A stretch of DNA of 64,000 nt from DATBLE01 sp046734335. GTDB lineage: Bacteria; Actinomycetota; Thermoleophilia; Gaiellales; Gaiellaceae. This document shows, piece by piece, positions 51,223 to 58,375 of this stretch (the first letter of the stretch is position 1; every line of letters begins with the position of its first letter). Both the position numbers and the translations under genes were made by a program. The stretch covers positions 62,001 through 126,000 of the forward strand of contig JBKPRA010000053.1 in the NCBI GenBank assembly GCA_046734335.1. The letters run 5' to 3'. The notes below the pieces were generated by a model. The model saw nothing but the letters and a program-made list of their open reading frames with translations, searched no databases and was not told where the DNA came from.

Positions 51223-51822
51223 GTGCTGGACGATCGCATGCGAGCCGTGCTCGAGCGCCTCACAGCGGAGGACGCGGACGAGCGGGCACGGGGCCTTCCG
51301 CAGGAGGTCCGCGCGCGAGCCGTCTCCCCGACGACCGGACAGTTCCTGTTCGCGCTCGTTGCGCCGCAGAACGCGTGCGAGGTGCTCGAGATCGGCGGCT
51401 CGCGCGGCTATTCGACGATCTGGCTCGCCGCCGGCGCCCGCATTCTCGGCGGAAGAATCGTGTCGCTCGAGCACGACCCGGCGAAGTGCGAAGCCTGGCG
51501 CCGCAACATCGAGGAGGCCGGGCTGAGCGAGTGGGCCGAGCTCGTCGAGGGCGATGCCAAGGAGAATCTGCCAGCGATCGAGGACGTCTTCGACGTCGTC
51601 TTCATCGACGCCGAGAAGGAAGACTACGAGCAGTACTTCCGACTCGCCCGCCCGAAGCTCGAGCCCGGCGCGCTCGTCGTCGCCGACAACGTGCTCTCCC
51701 ACGAGGAGACCCTCGGGGCCTACTCGCGCTCCCGGCAGGCAGATCCCGGCCTGGTCAGCGTGACGGTGCCGCTCGACCGTGGCCTGGAGCTGAGCGTCGT
51801 CCTGACCGAGTCGCTAGAGTGA
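51223..51822 (+). CDS. SAM-dependent O-methyltransferase
   Basis: The 199-aa protein is a class I methyltransferase of the catechol/caffeoyl-CoA O-methyltransferase type: VLEIGGSRGYSTIWLA (SAM loop), IVSLEHDPAKCEAWRRNI, VFIDAEKEDYEQYFRL (metal/catalytic region) and VVADNVLSHE. The acceptor substrate is unknown. Confidence 0.9.
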   Translation: MLDDRMRAVLERLTAEDADERARGLPQEVRARAVSPTTGQFLFALVAPQNACEVLEIGGSRGYSTIWLAAGARILGGRIVSLEHDPAKCEAWRRNIEEAGLSEWAELVEGDAKENLPAIEDVFDVVFIDAEKEDYEQYFRLARPKLEPGALVVADNVLSHEETLGAYSRSRQADPGLVSVTVPLDRGLELSVVLTESLE

Positions 51823-52050
51823 GATCACCGCGGAAAGGAGGTGGTCCGACTTGAGCGATGACAGTACGGGCAGTGGAGGTGCCAGCCGGTAGGGGCGTGC
51901 CCCGGGACCTGAAGAGGGGAATCGCCTAGCCAGCGTAGGGGTTTCGCTGTGAGCGCCGCCGCCCTCGTAGACAGGGTGGCAGGAAGCGCCCCTGCTAGTA
52001 CAGGCTGGTGACCGGATACGAGGGCCGCTTTCGAGCGGCCCTCGGTCTTT
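51823..52050 (+). ncRNA. Candidate orphan structured RNA with mini-ORF and terminator
   Basis: About 228 bp between the methyltransferase and a convergent lipoprotein gene have dense pairing potential: GATCACC with GGTGGTC (51823-51847), GGGG-CGTG-CCCC (51892-51903), GCCGCCCT with AGGGTGGC (51958-51980) and a strong final terminator. A 13-codon frame starts at TTG 51851 behind AAAGGAGG and ends at TAG 51890-51892 (MSDDSTGSGGASR). No known class (tmRNA, RNase P, SRP, cobalamin, c-di-AMP) was recognised. It may be a leader-type or independent RNA. Confidence 0.45.
52019..52050 (+). terminator. Rho-independent terminator ending the structured RNA
   Basis: CGAGGGCCGCT (52019-52029) pairs perfectly with AGCGGCCCTCG (52034-52044) around a TTCG tetraloop, followed by GTCTTT. 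It may work for the convergent lipoprotein gene as well. Confidence 0.8.
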
Positions 52051-52533
52051 CTACGGGCCGGAGCCGGCGTCCAGCAGGCTGCTGATGTCGTAGCCCTTGT
52101 CCTTGAACGCCTGCTGGAGCTGGATCAGCTCCTGGATGGGCTTTGCTCCGAAGAGGGCGGCGATCGCCGCGGAGGGATCCTTCGCCTTGTCGAGTGTCGT
52201 GACCAGCGACGGGAGGTCGTCGGCGAAGCCGCGCATCGCCGCCACCAGCCTCGTGTGCAGGTCGGCGACCGCCGCGGGCGGGTTGAGCGCCTCGACCTTG
52301 TCCGAGAACGAGCGCAGCGACTGCTGCAGCTTGGGGACGTCGCTCTTCTTCAGCGTCGTCGACGCACCGACCGACTGGCGCAGCTCCGCGCCGATCTCGT
52401 TGGAGAGCTGCTGGAGCTTGGCCTGGTACTGGGCTTTCGTCAGCGGCTTGCTCGCTTCATCGTTCCCGCCGCCTCCGCCGCAGCCGGCGACGAGGAGGCC
52501 CAGTGCGACGAGGAGAACGAGGGCTCTCGGCAC
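52051..52533 (-). CDS. Small helical lipoprotein, unknown function
   Basis: The 160-aa protein has a lipobox (LLVAGCGGGG; lipidated Cys about residue 18) and a helical domain rich in Leu, Gln and Lys (KAQYQAKLQQLSNEIGAELR). It is surface-anchored. No family is recognised. GTG 52533 has a leaderless-type -10. Confidence 0.8.
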   Translation of the reverse strand: MPRALVLLVALGLLVAGCGGGGGNDEASKPLTKAQYQAKLQQLSNEIGAELRQSVGASTTLKKSDVPKLQQSLRSFSDKVEALNPPAAVADLHTRLVAAMRGFADDLPSLVTTLDKAKDPSAAIAALFGAKPIQELIQLQQAFKDKGYDISSLLDAGSGP

Positions 52534-52545
52534 GCCTCGACCCTA
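52534..52545 (-). promoter_or_regulatory. -10 element for the lipoprotein gene (leaderless-type)
   Basis: TAGGGT on the minus strand (52545-52540) is 6 nt upstream of GTG 52533. Confidence 0.4.
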
Positions 52546-52547
52546 CC

Positions 52548-53429
52548 TCAGGTCGCCCGCCGCAGCTGCTCGTCGAGTCCGATCGGCTGGATGCCGAACG
52601 CCTCCCGTGCGGGCTCGGGGTCGCCGACGTTGTCGCCTTCCTCCAGCATGGTCAGCTGGTCGCGGGTCAGCGGTGCACGGGGCAGGCGCTCGATCACCGT
52701 GGCCCCAGCGCGTGCCAGCGCGATCGGCAGGTGGACCTGCCCTCGATGCTTGCCCAGCGTCCGCGCGATCCGCTCGTACAGCTCATTCCAGGTCACCCGC
52801 TCGGGCCCGACGAGGTCGAACGTCCGGTTCGCCGCCGGCAGGCCGATGGCCGCCGCGAAGAACGCCGCCACGTCCTCGACCCAGATCGGCTGGAGCTGCC
52901 GCTCGCCGCTTCCCAGGACCGGCGTGACCGGCGACCAGCGGACCTGCCGGACGAAGGTCGGCAGCACGCCGCCGTCGCGGCCGAAGACGAAGCTTGGACG
53001 AAAGATCACGTGCTCGAGGCCCGACTCGCGGACGGCTTCCTCCATCGCCCACTTGGCCCCGTAGTAGGGGACGAGCGTCCTGGTCTGCTCCGAGACGCCG
53101 AGGGCGCTCATCAGCACGAAACGGCGCACGTCTGCCGCCTTCGCCGCGGCGACCACGTTCTGCGTCCCCCCGGTCATCACGCGGTCGAAGTCCGCCCGGC
53201 TGCCGGCGATGATCGCGACCAGGTGGACGGCTGCCTCGCAGCCCTCAGCGGCCCGCCGCACGCTCGCGGCGTCGGTGACGTCTCCCTGCACGACCTCGCA
53301 ACCCCACGTCTTCAGCGTCCCGGCGTGGCCGGGCTTGCGGACGAGACAGCGCACGTCGAGCTCCTGGGCGCGTAGCGCGTGGACGACCTTCGGCCCGACG
53401 AACCCGGTTCCGCCCGTGACCAGGATCAC
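52548..53429 (-). CDS. NAD(P)-binding SDR protein (NDUFA9-like)
   Basis: The 293-aa protein is an atypical short-chain dehydrogenase: TGGTGFVGPKVV at the N-terminus, VHLVAIIAG, the YYGAKWAMEEAVRESG segment and a C-terminal DLVGPERVTWNEL. This is the complex I NDUFA9/NmrA-like group, often catalytically uncertain. ATG overlaps the dcd stop (ATGA), so it is co-transcribed with dcd. Confidence 0.85.
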   Translation of the reverse strand: MILVTGGTGFVGPKVVHALRAQELDVRCLVRKPGHAGTLKTWGCEVVQGDVTDAASVRRAAEGCEAAVHLVAIIAGSRADFDRVMTGGTQNVVAAAKAADVRRFVLMSALGVSEQTRTLVPYYGAKWAMEEAVRESGLEHVIFRPSFVFGRDGGVLPTFVRQVRWSPVTPVLGSGERQLQPIWVEDVAAFFAAAIGLPAANRTFDLVGPERVTWNELYERIARTLGKHRGQVHLPIALARAGATVIERLPRAPLTRDQLTMLEEGDNVGDPEPAREAFGIQPIGLDEQLRRAT

Positions 53430-53989
53430 GTCTGGAAATTGCGCCAGTAGCGGCTCGGCGTCGGTCCCTGCTGGCCCTGGTACTTCGAGCCGAGACTGTC
53501 GCTGCCGTACGGGTTCAGCGAGGGTTCGGTCATCTGCACGAACGAGAGCTGCCCGATCTTCATCCCGGGATAGATCGTGATCGGCAGGTTGGCGACGTTC
53601 GAGAGCTCGAGCGTCACGTTGCCGTCCCAGCCGGGGTCGATGAACCCCGCGGTCGAATGGATCAGCAACCCGAGCCGGCCCAGCGACGACTTCCCGTCGA
53701 GTCTGGCCACCACGTCGTCCGGCAGCTTGATTCGCTCCAGGGTCGAGCCGAGCACGAACTCGCCCGGGTGGAGGATGAACGGGTCGCCGTCTACCTTCAC
53801 CAGCTCGGTCAAGTCCTCCTGCTCTTGCTTCACGTCGATGAACGGATACCGCGAGTTGCGGAAGACGCGGAAGTAGCGGTCGACGCGGACGTCTACGCTG
53901 GACGGCTGGAGCAGTCCGGGGTCGTAGGGGTCGATCTCGATGCGGCCCTCGGCGAGCAGCCGCTCGATCGTGCGGTCGGAGAGGACCAC
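53426..53989 (-). CDS. dcd: dCTP deaminase
   Basis: The 187-aa enzyme deaminates dCTP on the route to dTTP. Conserved segments are LLQPSSVDVRVDRYFRVF, GEFVLGSTLE, LDGKSSLGRLGLLIHSTAGFIDPGWDG with the catalytic Glu in VTLEL, and KIGQLSFVQM. Actinobacterial homologues can be bifunctional dCTP deaminase/dUTPases; which type applies is not told here. GTG 53989 follows a leaderless-type -10. Confidence 0.95.
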   Translation of the reverse strand: MVLSDRTIERLLAEGRIEIDPYDPGLLQPSSVDVRVDRYFRVFRNSRYPFIDVKQEQEDLTELVKVDGDPFILHPGEFVLGSTLERIKLPDDVVARLDGKSSLGRLGLLIHSTAGFIDPGWDGNVTLELSNVANLPITIYPGMKIGQLSFVQMTEPSLNPYGSDSLGSKYQGQQGPTPSRYWRNFQT

Positions 53990-54002
53990 TCCGCCGATTC
54001 TA
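53990..54002 (-). promoter_or_regulatory. -10 element for dcd (leaderless-type)
   Basis: TAGAAT on the minus strand (54002-53997) is 7 nt upstream of GTG 53989; one of the best TATAAT-like matches in the window. Confidence 0.5.
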
Positions 54003-54066
54003 TGTCGGCGGCGCAGTCCTTCTCCTTGCCGGCCACCAGCGAGTGTGCCCGATCCGGCGCCTGAGC

Positions 54067-54079
54067 TATCGTGATCGCA
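54067..54079 (+). promoter_or_regulatory. -10 element for the aminotransferase gene (leaderless-type)
   Basis: TATCGT (54067-54072) is 7 nt upstream of ATG 54080, favouring that start over GTG 54071. Confidence 0.45.
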
Positions 54080-55402
54080 ATGGCGGCGACCCGGTCGATC
54101 GAGCTCCGCACGGAGCTTCCGGGGCCGCGTTCCCGGGCGATCCTCGAGCGCAAAAACCGGGTGGTCGCGGCGGCGCTGGGCGCCACCTTCCCGATCGTGG
54201 CCGCGTCGGCGCAGGGTGCGCTACTCACCGACGTCGACGGCAACACCTTCGTCGACTTCACCGGCGGCGTGGGCTGCCTGAACGTCGGTCACTCCCACCC
54301 GCAGGTGGTCGCCGCCGCGCAGGAGCAGCTCACGCGGTTCGCTCATACCGACTTCACGATCGTCCCGTACGAGCCGTACGTCGAGCTGGCCGAGCGTCTG
54401 CTGGAGCCGTCACCCTTTTCCGGGCCGGCGAAGGCCGCGTTCTTCAACGCCGGCACCGAGGCGGTCGAGAACGCCGTCAAGTTCGCACGCGCGTACACAA
54501 AACGTCCCGCGGTGATCGCGTTCGAGGGCGGCTTCCACGGTCGAACGCTGCTCTCGCTGTCCCTGACATCCAAGACGCATCCGTACAAGGCCGGCCTGGG
54601 ACCGTTTTCGGCCGAGGTCTACCGCGTCCCGTTCGCGAACGACTACCGAGGGCCGGGCGCAGGCGAGGCGCTCGAGGCGCTGGAGCGCGCGCTCGTCACC
54701 CAGGTCGCGGCCGAGACGGTGGCGGCGATCGTGGTCGAGCCGGTGCAGGGAGAGGGCGGCTTCGTCGTCGCGCCGCAGGAGTTCATGGAGGGAATCCGCC
54801 GGATCTGCGACGACAACGGCATCGTCATGGTCGTCGACGAGGTGCAGACCGGTTTCGGCCGGACGGGGAAGCTCTTCGCGATCGAACACTACGGGGTCGA
54901 GGCCGACCTGATCACCGTCGCGAAGTCGATTGCGGCAGGGCTGCCCCTATCCGGCGTCCTCGGGCGCGCGGAGATCATGGACGCTCCGGGGCCGAACGCG
55001 GTCGGCGGCACGTACGTCGGCAATCCCGTTGCGCAGGCCGCCGCCCTCGCCGTGCTCGACGTCTTCGACGACGAACGCGTCCTCGAGCGTGCTGCGGCGG
55101 TCGGCGAGACGATCCGGGGCTGCATGCTGGGCTGGCAGGAACGGTACGAAGAGATCGGCGATGTCCGGGGACTCGGCGCGATGCTGGCCGTCGAGCTCGT
55201 CCACGACCGCGAGTCGAGGGACCCCGCGCCCGAGCTGGTCTCCGCCGTCTGCGACCAGGCCTTCCGCAGCGGCTTGTTGCTGCTCGCAGCCGGGACCTAC
55301 TCCAACGTCGTCCGCGTGCTTGTCCCGCTGACGATCGGAGATGCGGAGTTGGCGGAGGCGCTCGGGGTCTGGGAGCAGGCACTCGAGCGCGTCCTCGGCT
55401 AG
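54080..55402 (+). CDS. Class III aminotransferase (4-aminobutyrate aminotransferase-like)
   Basis: The 440-aa PLP enzyme has FFNAGTEAVENAVKFARAYT, AFEGGFHGRTLLSLSLT, VVVDEVQTGFGRTGKLFA-type VDEVQTGFGRTG and the PLP lysine in TVAKSIAAGLP. This is the ornithine/GABA aminotransferase fold; GabT-like by eye. The substrate is uncertain. ATG 54080 is preferred for the leaderless -10; GTG 54071 is possible. Confidence 0.9.
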   Translation: MAATRSIELRTELPGPRSRAILERKNRVVAAALGATFPIVAASAQGALLTDVDGNTFVDFTGGVGCLNVGHSHPQVVAAAQEQLTRFAHTDFTIVPYEPYVELAERLLEPSPFSGPAKAAFFNAGTEAVENAVKFARAYTKRPAVIAFEGGFHGRTLLSLSLTSKTHPYKAGLGPFSAEVYRVPFANDYRGPGAGEALEALERALVTQVAAETVAAIVVEPVQGEGGFVVAPQEFMEGIRRICDDNGIVMVVDEVQTGFGRTGKLFAIEHYGVEADLITVAKSIAAGLPLSGVLGRAEIMDAPGPNAVGGTYVGNPVAQAAALAVLDVFDDERVLERAAAVGETIRGCMLGWQERYEEIGDVRGLGAMLAVELVHDRESRDPAPELVSAVCDQAFRSGLLLLAAGTYSNVVRVLVPLTIGDAELAEALGVWEQALERVLG

Positions 55403-55452
55403 CGCTGCGGGCATCGGCGCGTAGTCGCGCCGCCGCAGGGAAAATCTCCGGA

Positions 55453-56892
55453 ATGGTCGGCGAGTTGGTCGCGGAGCGGTACGAGCTCGAGGAGCTCGTC
55501 GGCACCGGCGGCATGTCCAGCGTGTACCGCGCGCGCGACCGGCTGCTCGAGCGCCAGGTCGCGATCAAGATCCTGCACGAGCACTACTCGCGCGACGACG
55601 ACTACGTCGAGCGGTTCCGGCGTGAGGCGCGGGCGGCGGCGAAGCTCTCCCATCCGAACATCGTCACAGTGATCGACCGCGGCGAGGCCGACGGCCGTCA
55701 GTTCATCGTCTTCGAGTACGTCGACGGCGAAAATCTCAAGCAGCTGGTCGCGGGCAAGGGGCGGCTGCCGGTGCGCGACGCGCTCGAGCTCGGGATCCAG
55801 ATCGGCCGAGCGCTCGCCTTTGCCCACGCCCAGGGGCTCGTCCACCGGGACGTGAAGCCGCAGAACGTCCTGATTCGGGGCGGAGACGCAAAGGTGACCG
55901 ACTTCGGGATCGCCCGGTCGCTGGACGTGCCGGTTGGCCTCACGCAGACCGGGACGGTGCTCGGGACGAGCGAGTACATCTCGCCCGAGCAGGCGACCGG
56001 CAGGCAGGTCGATGCCCGTACCGACATCTACTCGCTCGGCGCGGTCCTCTACGAGCTGCTCGCCGGACAGCCGCCGTACACGGGCGACAGCTTCGTCGCG
56101 GTCGCCATGCGGCACGTGAACGACCCGGTGCCGAGCGTCACGGCTGCGCGGCCCGACGTGCCGCTTCGGGTCGACGCCGCGTTGCGCCGAGCCATGGCGA
56201 AGGACCCGGACGACCGCTTCCAGACGATGGACGAGCTCGTCGCCGAGCTCTCGGCCTGCCTCGGGGGCCTGGGCGACCTCGATGACGACAGGACGGTGAT
56301 CGTCGCGCCCCCGGTCGAGCCGCGAGCGAGGCCGCGCCGCCGCCGGCGCCGCTGGTCACCGCTCGTGGTGCTGCTGGTCGCCGTGGCAGCCGTGGCCGTC
56401 GCCGTCGGCGCCTATTACGGCGTGCGTCGAACCGACTCCGACGATGGGGGTGGGAACGGGTCGGGTGGCCCGCGCGTGCACCTCGTCGCGTCGAACGCCT
56501 ACGACCCTCAGGGCGACGGCCAGGAGCACGACGAGGAGGTTGCAAATGCAACCGACGGCAACATCGCCACGTTCTGGGAGACCGAGGACTACCGCGGCAG
56601 CGTCACGTTCGGCAACCTGAAGGACGGGGTCGGGATCGTCTTCGACGCCGGCCGCGCGGTGAAGCTCGGCTCCCTCACGGTCGTGTCCGACACGCCGGGC
56701 TACGTCGCGAGGGTCGAGGCCGGCCCGTCGTCCACGAGCGGCTTCACCACGGTCTCGCAGTCACAGACCGTCGGCCGGAGGACGTCGTTTCGGCTCTCGG
56801 TCGATCCGGCGCGGCGGTACTACCTCCTGTGGATCACACGGCTCGCGCCCGGATACCCGCGCACGCACGTCAACGAGGTGACGGCGGGCTGA
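55453..56892 (+). CDS. Membrane Ser/Thr protein kinase with discoidin-like ectodomain
   Basis: The 479-aa protein has an N-terminal kinase domain with GTGGMSSVY, Lys39, HRDVKPQN (Asp133) and DFG (150-152), so it should be active. A basic stretch (RARPRRRRRR) precedes one membrane helix (about 302-324). The extracytoplasmic ~140 residues (ASNAYDPQGDGQEHDEEV ... YYLLWITRL) resemble the F5/8-type/discoidin fold seen in the ectodomain of mycobacterial MviN. It likely senses cell-wall or surface ligand and phosphorylates cytoplasmic targets. ATG 55453. Confidence 0.88.
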   Translation: MVGELVAERYELEELVGTGGMSSVYRARDRLLERQVAIKILHEHYSRDDDYVERFRREARAAAKLSHPNIVTVIDRGEADGRQFIVFEYVDGENLKQLVAGKGRLPVRDALELGIQIGRALAFAHAQGLVHRDVKPQNVLIRGGDAKVTDFGIARSLDVPVGLTQTGTVLGTSEYISPEQATGRQVDARTDIYSLGAVLYELLAGQPPYTGDSFVAVAMRHVNDPVPSVTAARPDVPLRVDAALRRAMAKDPDDRFQTMDELVAELSACLGGLGDLDDDRTVIVAPPVEPRARPRRRRRRWSPLVVLLVAVAAVAVAVGAYYGVRRTDSDDGGGNGSGGPRVHLVASNAYDPQGDGQEHDEEVANATDGNIATFWETEDYRGSVTFGNLKDGVGIVFDAGRAVKLGSLTVVSDTPGYVARVEAGPSSTSGFTTVSQSQTVGRRTSFRLSVDPARRYYLLWITRLAPGYPRTHVNEVTAG

Positions 56893-56919
56893 TTCGGAAG
56901 TAGACTCGCCCGGATCGGG

Positions 56920-57327
56920 ATGAAATCGGATCCGAAGATCGCCGCGATGGAGCAAGTACCGCTGTTCGCACGGTGCTCGAAGAAGGAGCTGGCGAGTATT
57001 GCGAGCCTGGCCGACGAGGTCGATCTTCCGGCCGGGAAGGTGCTCACCTCCGAGGGCGATCGCGGCCGGGAGTTCTTCGTGCTGCTGGAGGGCAGCGCCG
57101 CGGTTCGCCACGACGGCCAGGACCTGCCGCCGCTCGGCGCCGGCGACTTCTTCGGCGAGATTGCGCTCGTCACGGACAAGGCGCGGACCGCGACCGTGAC
57201 GACGACGAGCCCGATGCGGGCGCTCGTGATCACCGACCGTGCATTTCGGGAGCTCCTGCGCAACTCGCCGGAGATCCAGGGCAAGGTGCTGGCCGCCGTT
57301 GCCGACCGCCTCGCCGCAACACTCTGA
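56920..57327 (+). CDS. Cyclic-nucleotide-binding domain protein without DNA-binding domain
   Basis: The 135-aa protein is a single Crp-like beta-roll: VPLFARCSKKELASIASLADEV, GREFFVLLEGSAAV and GDFFGEIALVTDKARTATVTTT, the phosphate-binding cassette (GEIALV ... RTAT). There is no helix-turn-helix, so it is not a Crp regulator. It may act in trans on another protein. TAGACT at 56901 could serve as a -10 with a ~6-nt leader. Confidence 0.85.
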   Translation: MKSDPKIAAMEQVPLFARCSKKELASIASLADEVDLPAGKVLTSEGDRGREFFVLLEGSAAVRHDGQDLPPLGAGDFFGEIALVTDKARTATVTTTSPMRALVITDRAFRELLRNSPEIQGKVLAAVADRLAATL

Positions 57328-57334
57328 CCCTCGC

Positions 57335-58375
57335 CTAGTAGCTGAGCTTCGATCTGCGCTCGTGCCGCTCGAGCGCCAGGTCGACCAACCGGTCGAGCAA
57401 CTCGGCGTACGGGATCCCCGACGCCTCGAAGAGCTCGGCGTAGACGCTGGTCGAGGTGAAGCCCGGGATCGTGTTCAGCTCGTTGACCAGCACCTCGCCG
57501 TCGCCCGTGACGAAGCAGTCGACCCGCGCCATCCCCTCACACTCGGTTGCGACGAAGGCCTGCACGGCCAGCTGCTGCACCCGGGTGGTCTGATCCGGCG
57601 TGATCCGGGCGGGGACTACCAAATCCATCTCGCCTTCCTCGTACTTCGCTTCGTAGTCGTACCACTCGTTGTGGGTGACGGCGATCTCACCGACGAGCGA
57701 CGCAAACGGCTCGCGGTTCCCCAGCACGCCGACCTCGACCTCGACCCCGGAGACGAACTCCTCGACCAGGACCTTCTCGTCGTGGCGGAAGGCGAGCTCG
57801 ACCGCGGCCCGGAGCTCTTCGGCGTCGTGCGCCTTCGAGATGCCGACCGACGAGCCGAGCCGCGCCGGCTTGACGAACACCGGGTAGCCGAAGGGGGTCT
57901 GTGGCGCGTCGCCGTTTCTGAGCGTCACGTTGCGGGTGACCGGGATGCCCTGGTCGCGCATGATCGCCTTGAACAGGTCCTTGTCCATGCATACGGCCGA
58001 CGCGGCGTGGTCGGCGCCGACGTACGGGACGCCTGCCATCTCCAGCAGCCCCTGTAGCCGACCGTCCTCGCCAAATGGGCCGTGCAGGATCGGCAGCACG
58101 ACCTCCACACCGGCCAGGGTGGTCGCCACCTCCCCCGACGCGACCGGAACGGGCAGTTGTGGCGTATCCCCGGCACGGGACGCGCCGGGACCCAGCGCTT
58201 GCGGGACGGGTCCGGAGGGGAGGGCCCAGCGGCCGTCCTGGCCGATCTCCAGCGTGACCACCTCGTAGCGCTTCGGGTCGAGGGCTTCGATCACCGAGCG
58301 GGCCGAGGCGAGCGAGATCTCGTGCTCGGATGAGCGCCCGCCCATCAGCACCGCGACCCGCCGACGGGCGCTCAC
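57335..58375 (-). CDS. ddl: D-alanine--D-alanine ligase
   Basis: The 346-aa ATP-grasp enzyme makes D-Ala-D-Ala for peptidoglycan. Seen: LMGGRSSEHEISLASARSV, LHGPFGEDGRLQGLLEMAGVPYVG, VFVKPARLGSSVGISKAHD and CEGMARVDCFV ... VNELNTIPGFTSTSVYAELFEASG. Length is normal. It overlaps the kinase stop (58372-58375), placing it in the cell-wall cluster. Confidence 0.95.
   Translation of the reverse strand: MSARRRVAVLMGGRSSEHEISLASARSVIEALDPKRYEVVTLEIGQDGRWALPSGPVPQALGPGASRAGDTPQLPVPVASGEVATTLAGVEVVLPILHGPFGEDGRLQGLLEMAGVPYVGADHAASAVCMDKDLFKAIMRDQGIPVTRNVTLRNGDAPQTPFGYPVFVKPARLGSSVGISKAHDAEELRAAVELAFRHDEKVLVEEFVSGVEVEVGVLGNREPFASLVGEIAVTHNEWYDYEAKYEEGEMDLVVPARITPDQTTRVQQLAVQAFVATECEGMARVDCFVTGDGEVLVNELNTIPGFTSTSVYAELFEASGIPYAELLDRLVDLALERHERRSKLSY

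Noticed and set aside
51823..52050. Assignment of the RNA candidate to a known class such as c-di-AMP or cobalamin riboswitch, RNase P, tmRNA or SRP RNA
   Set aside because: None of the conserved core sequences of those classes could be found; only general structure is evident.
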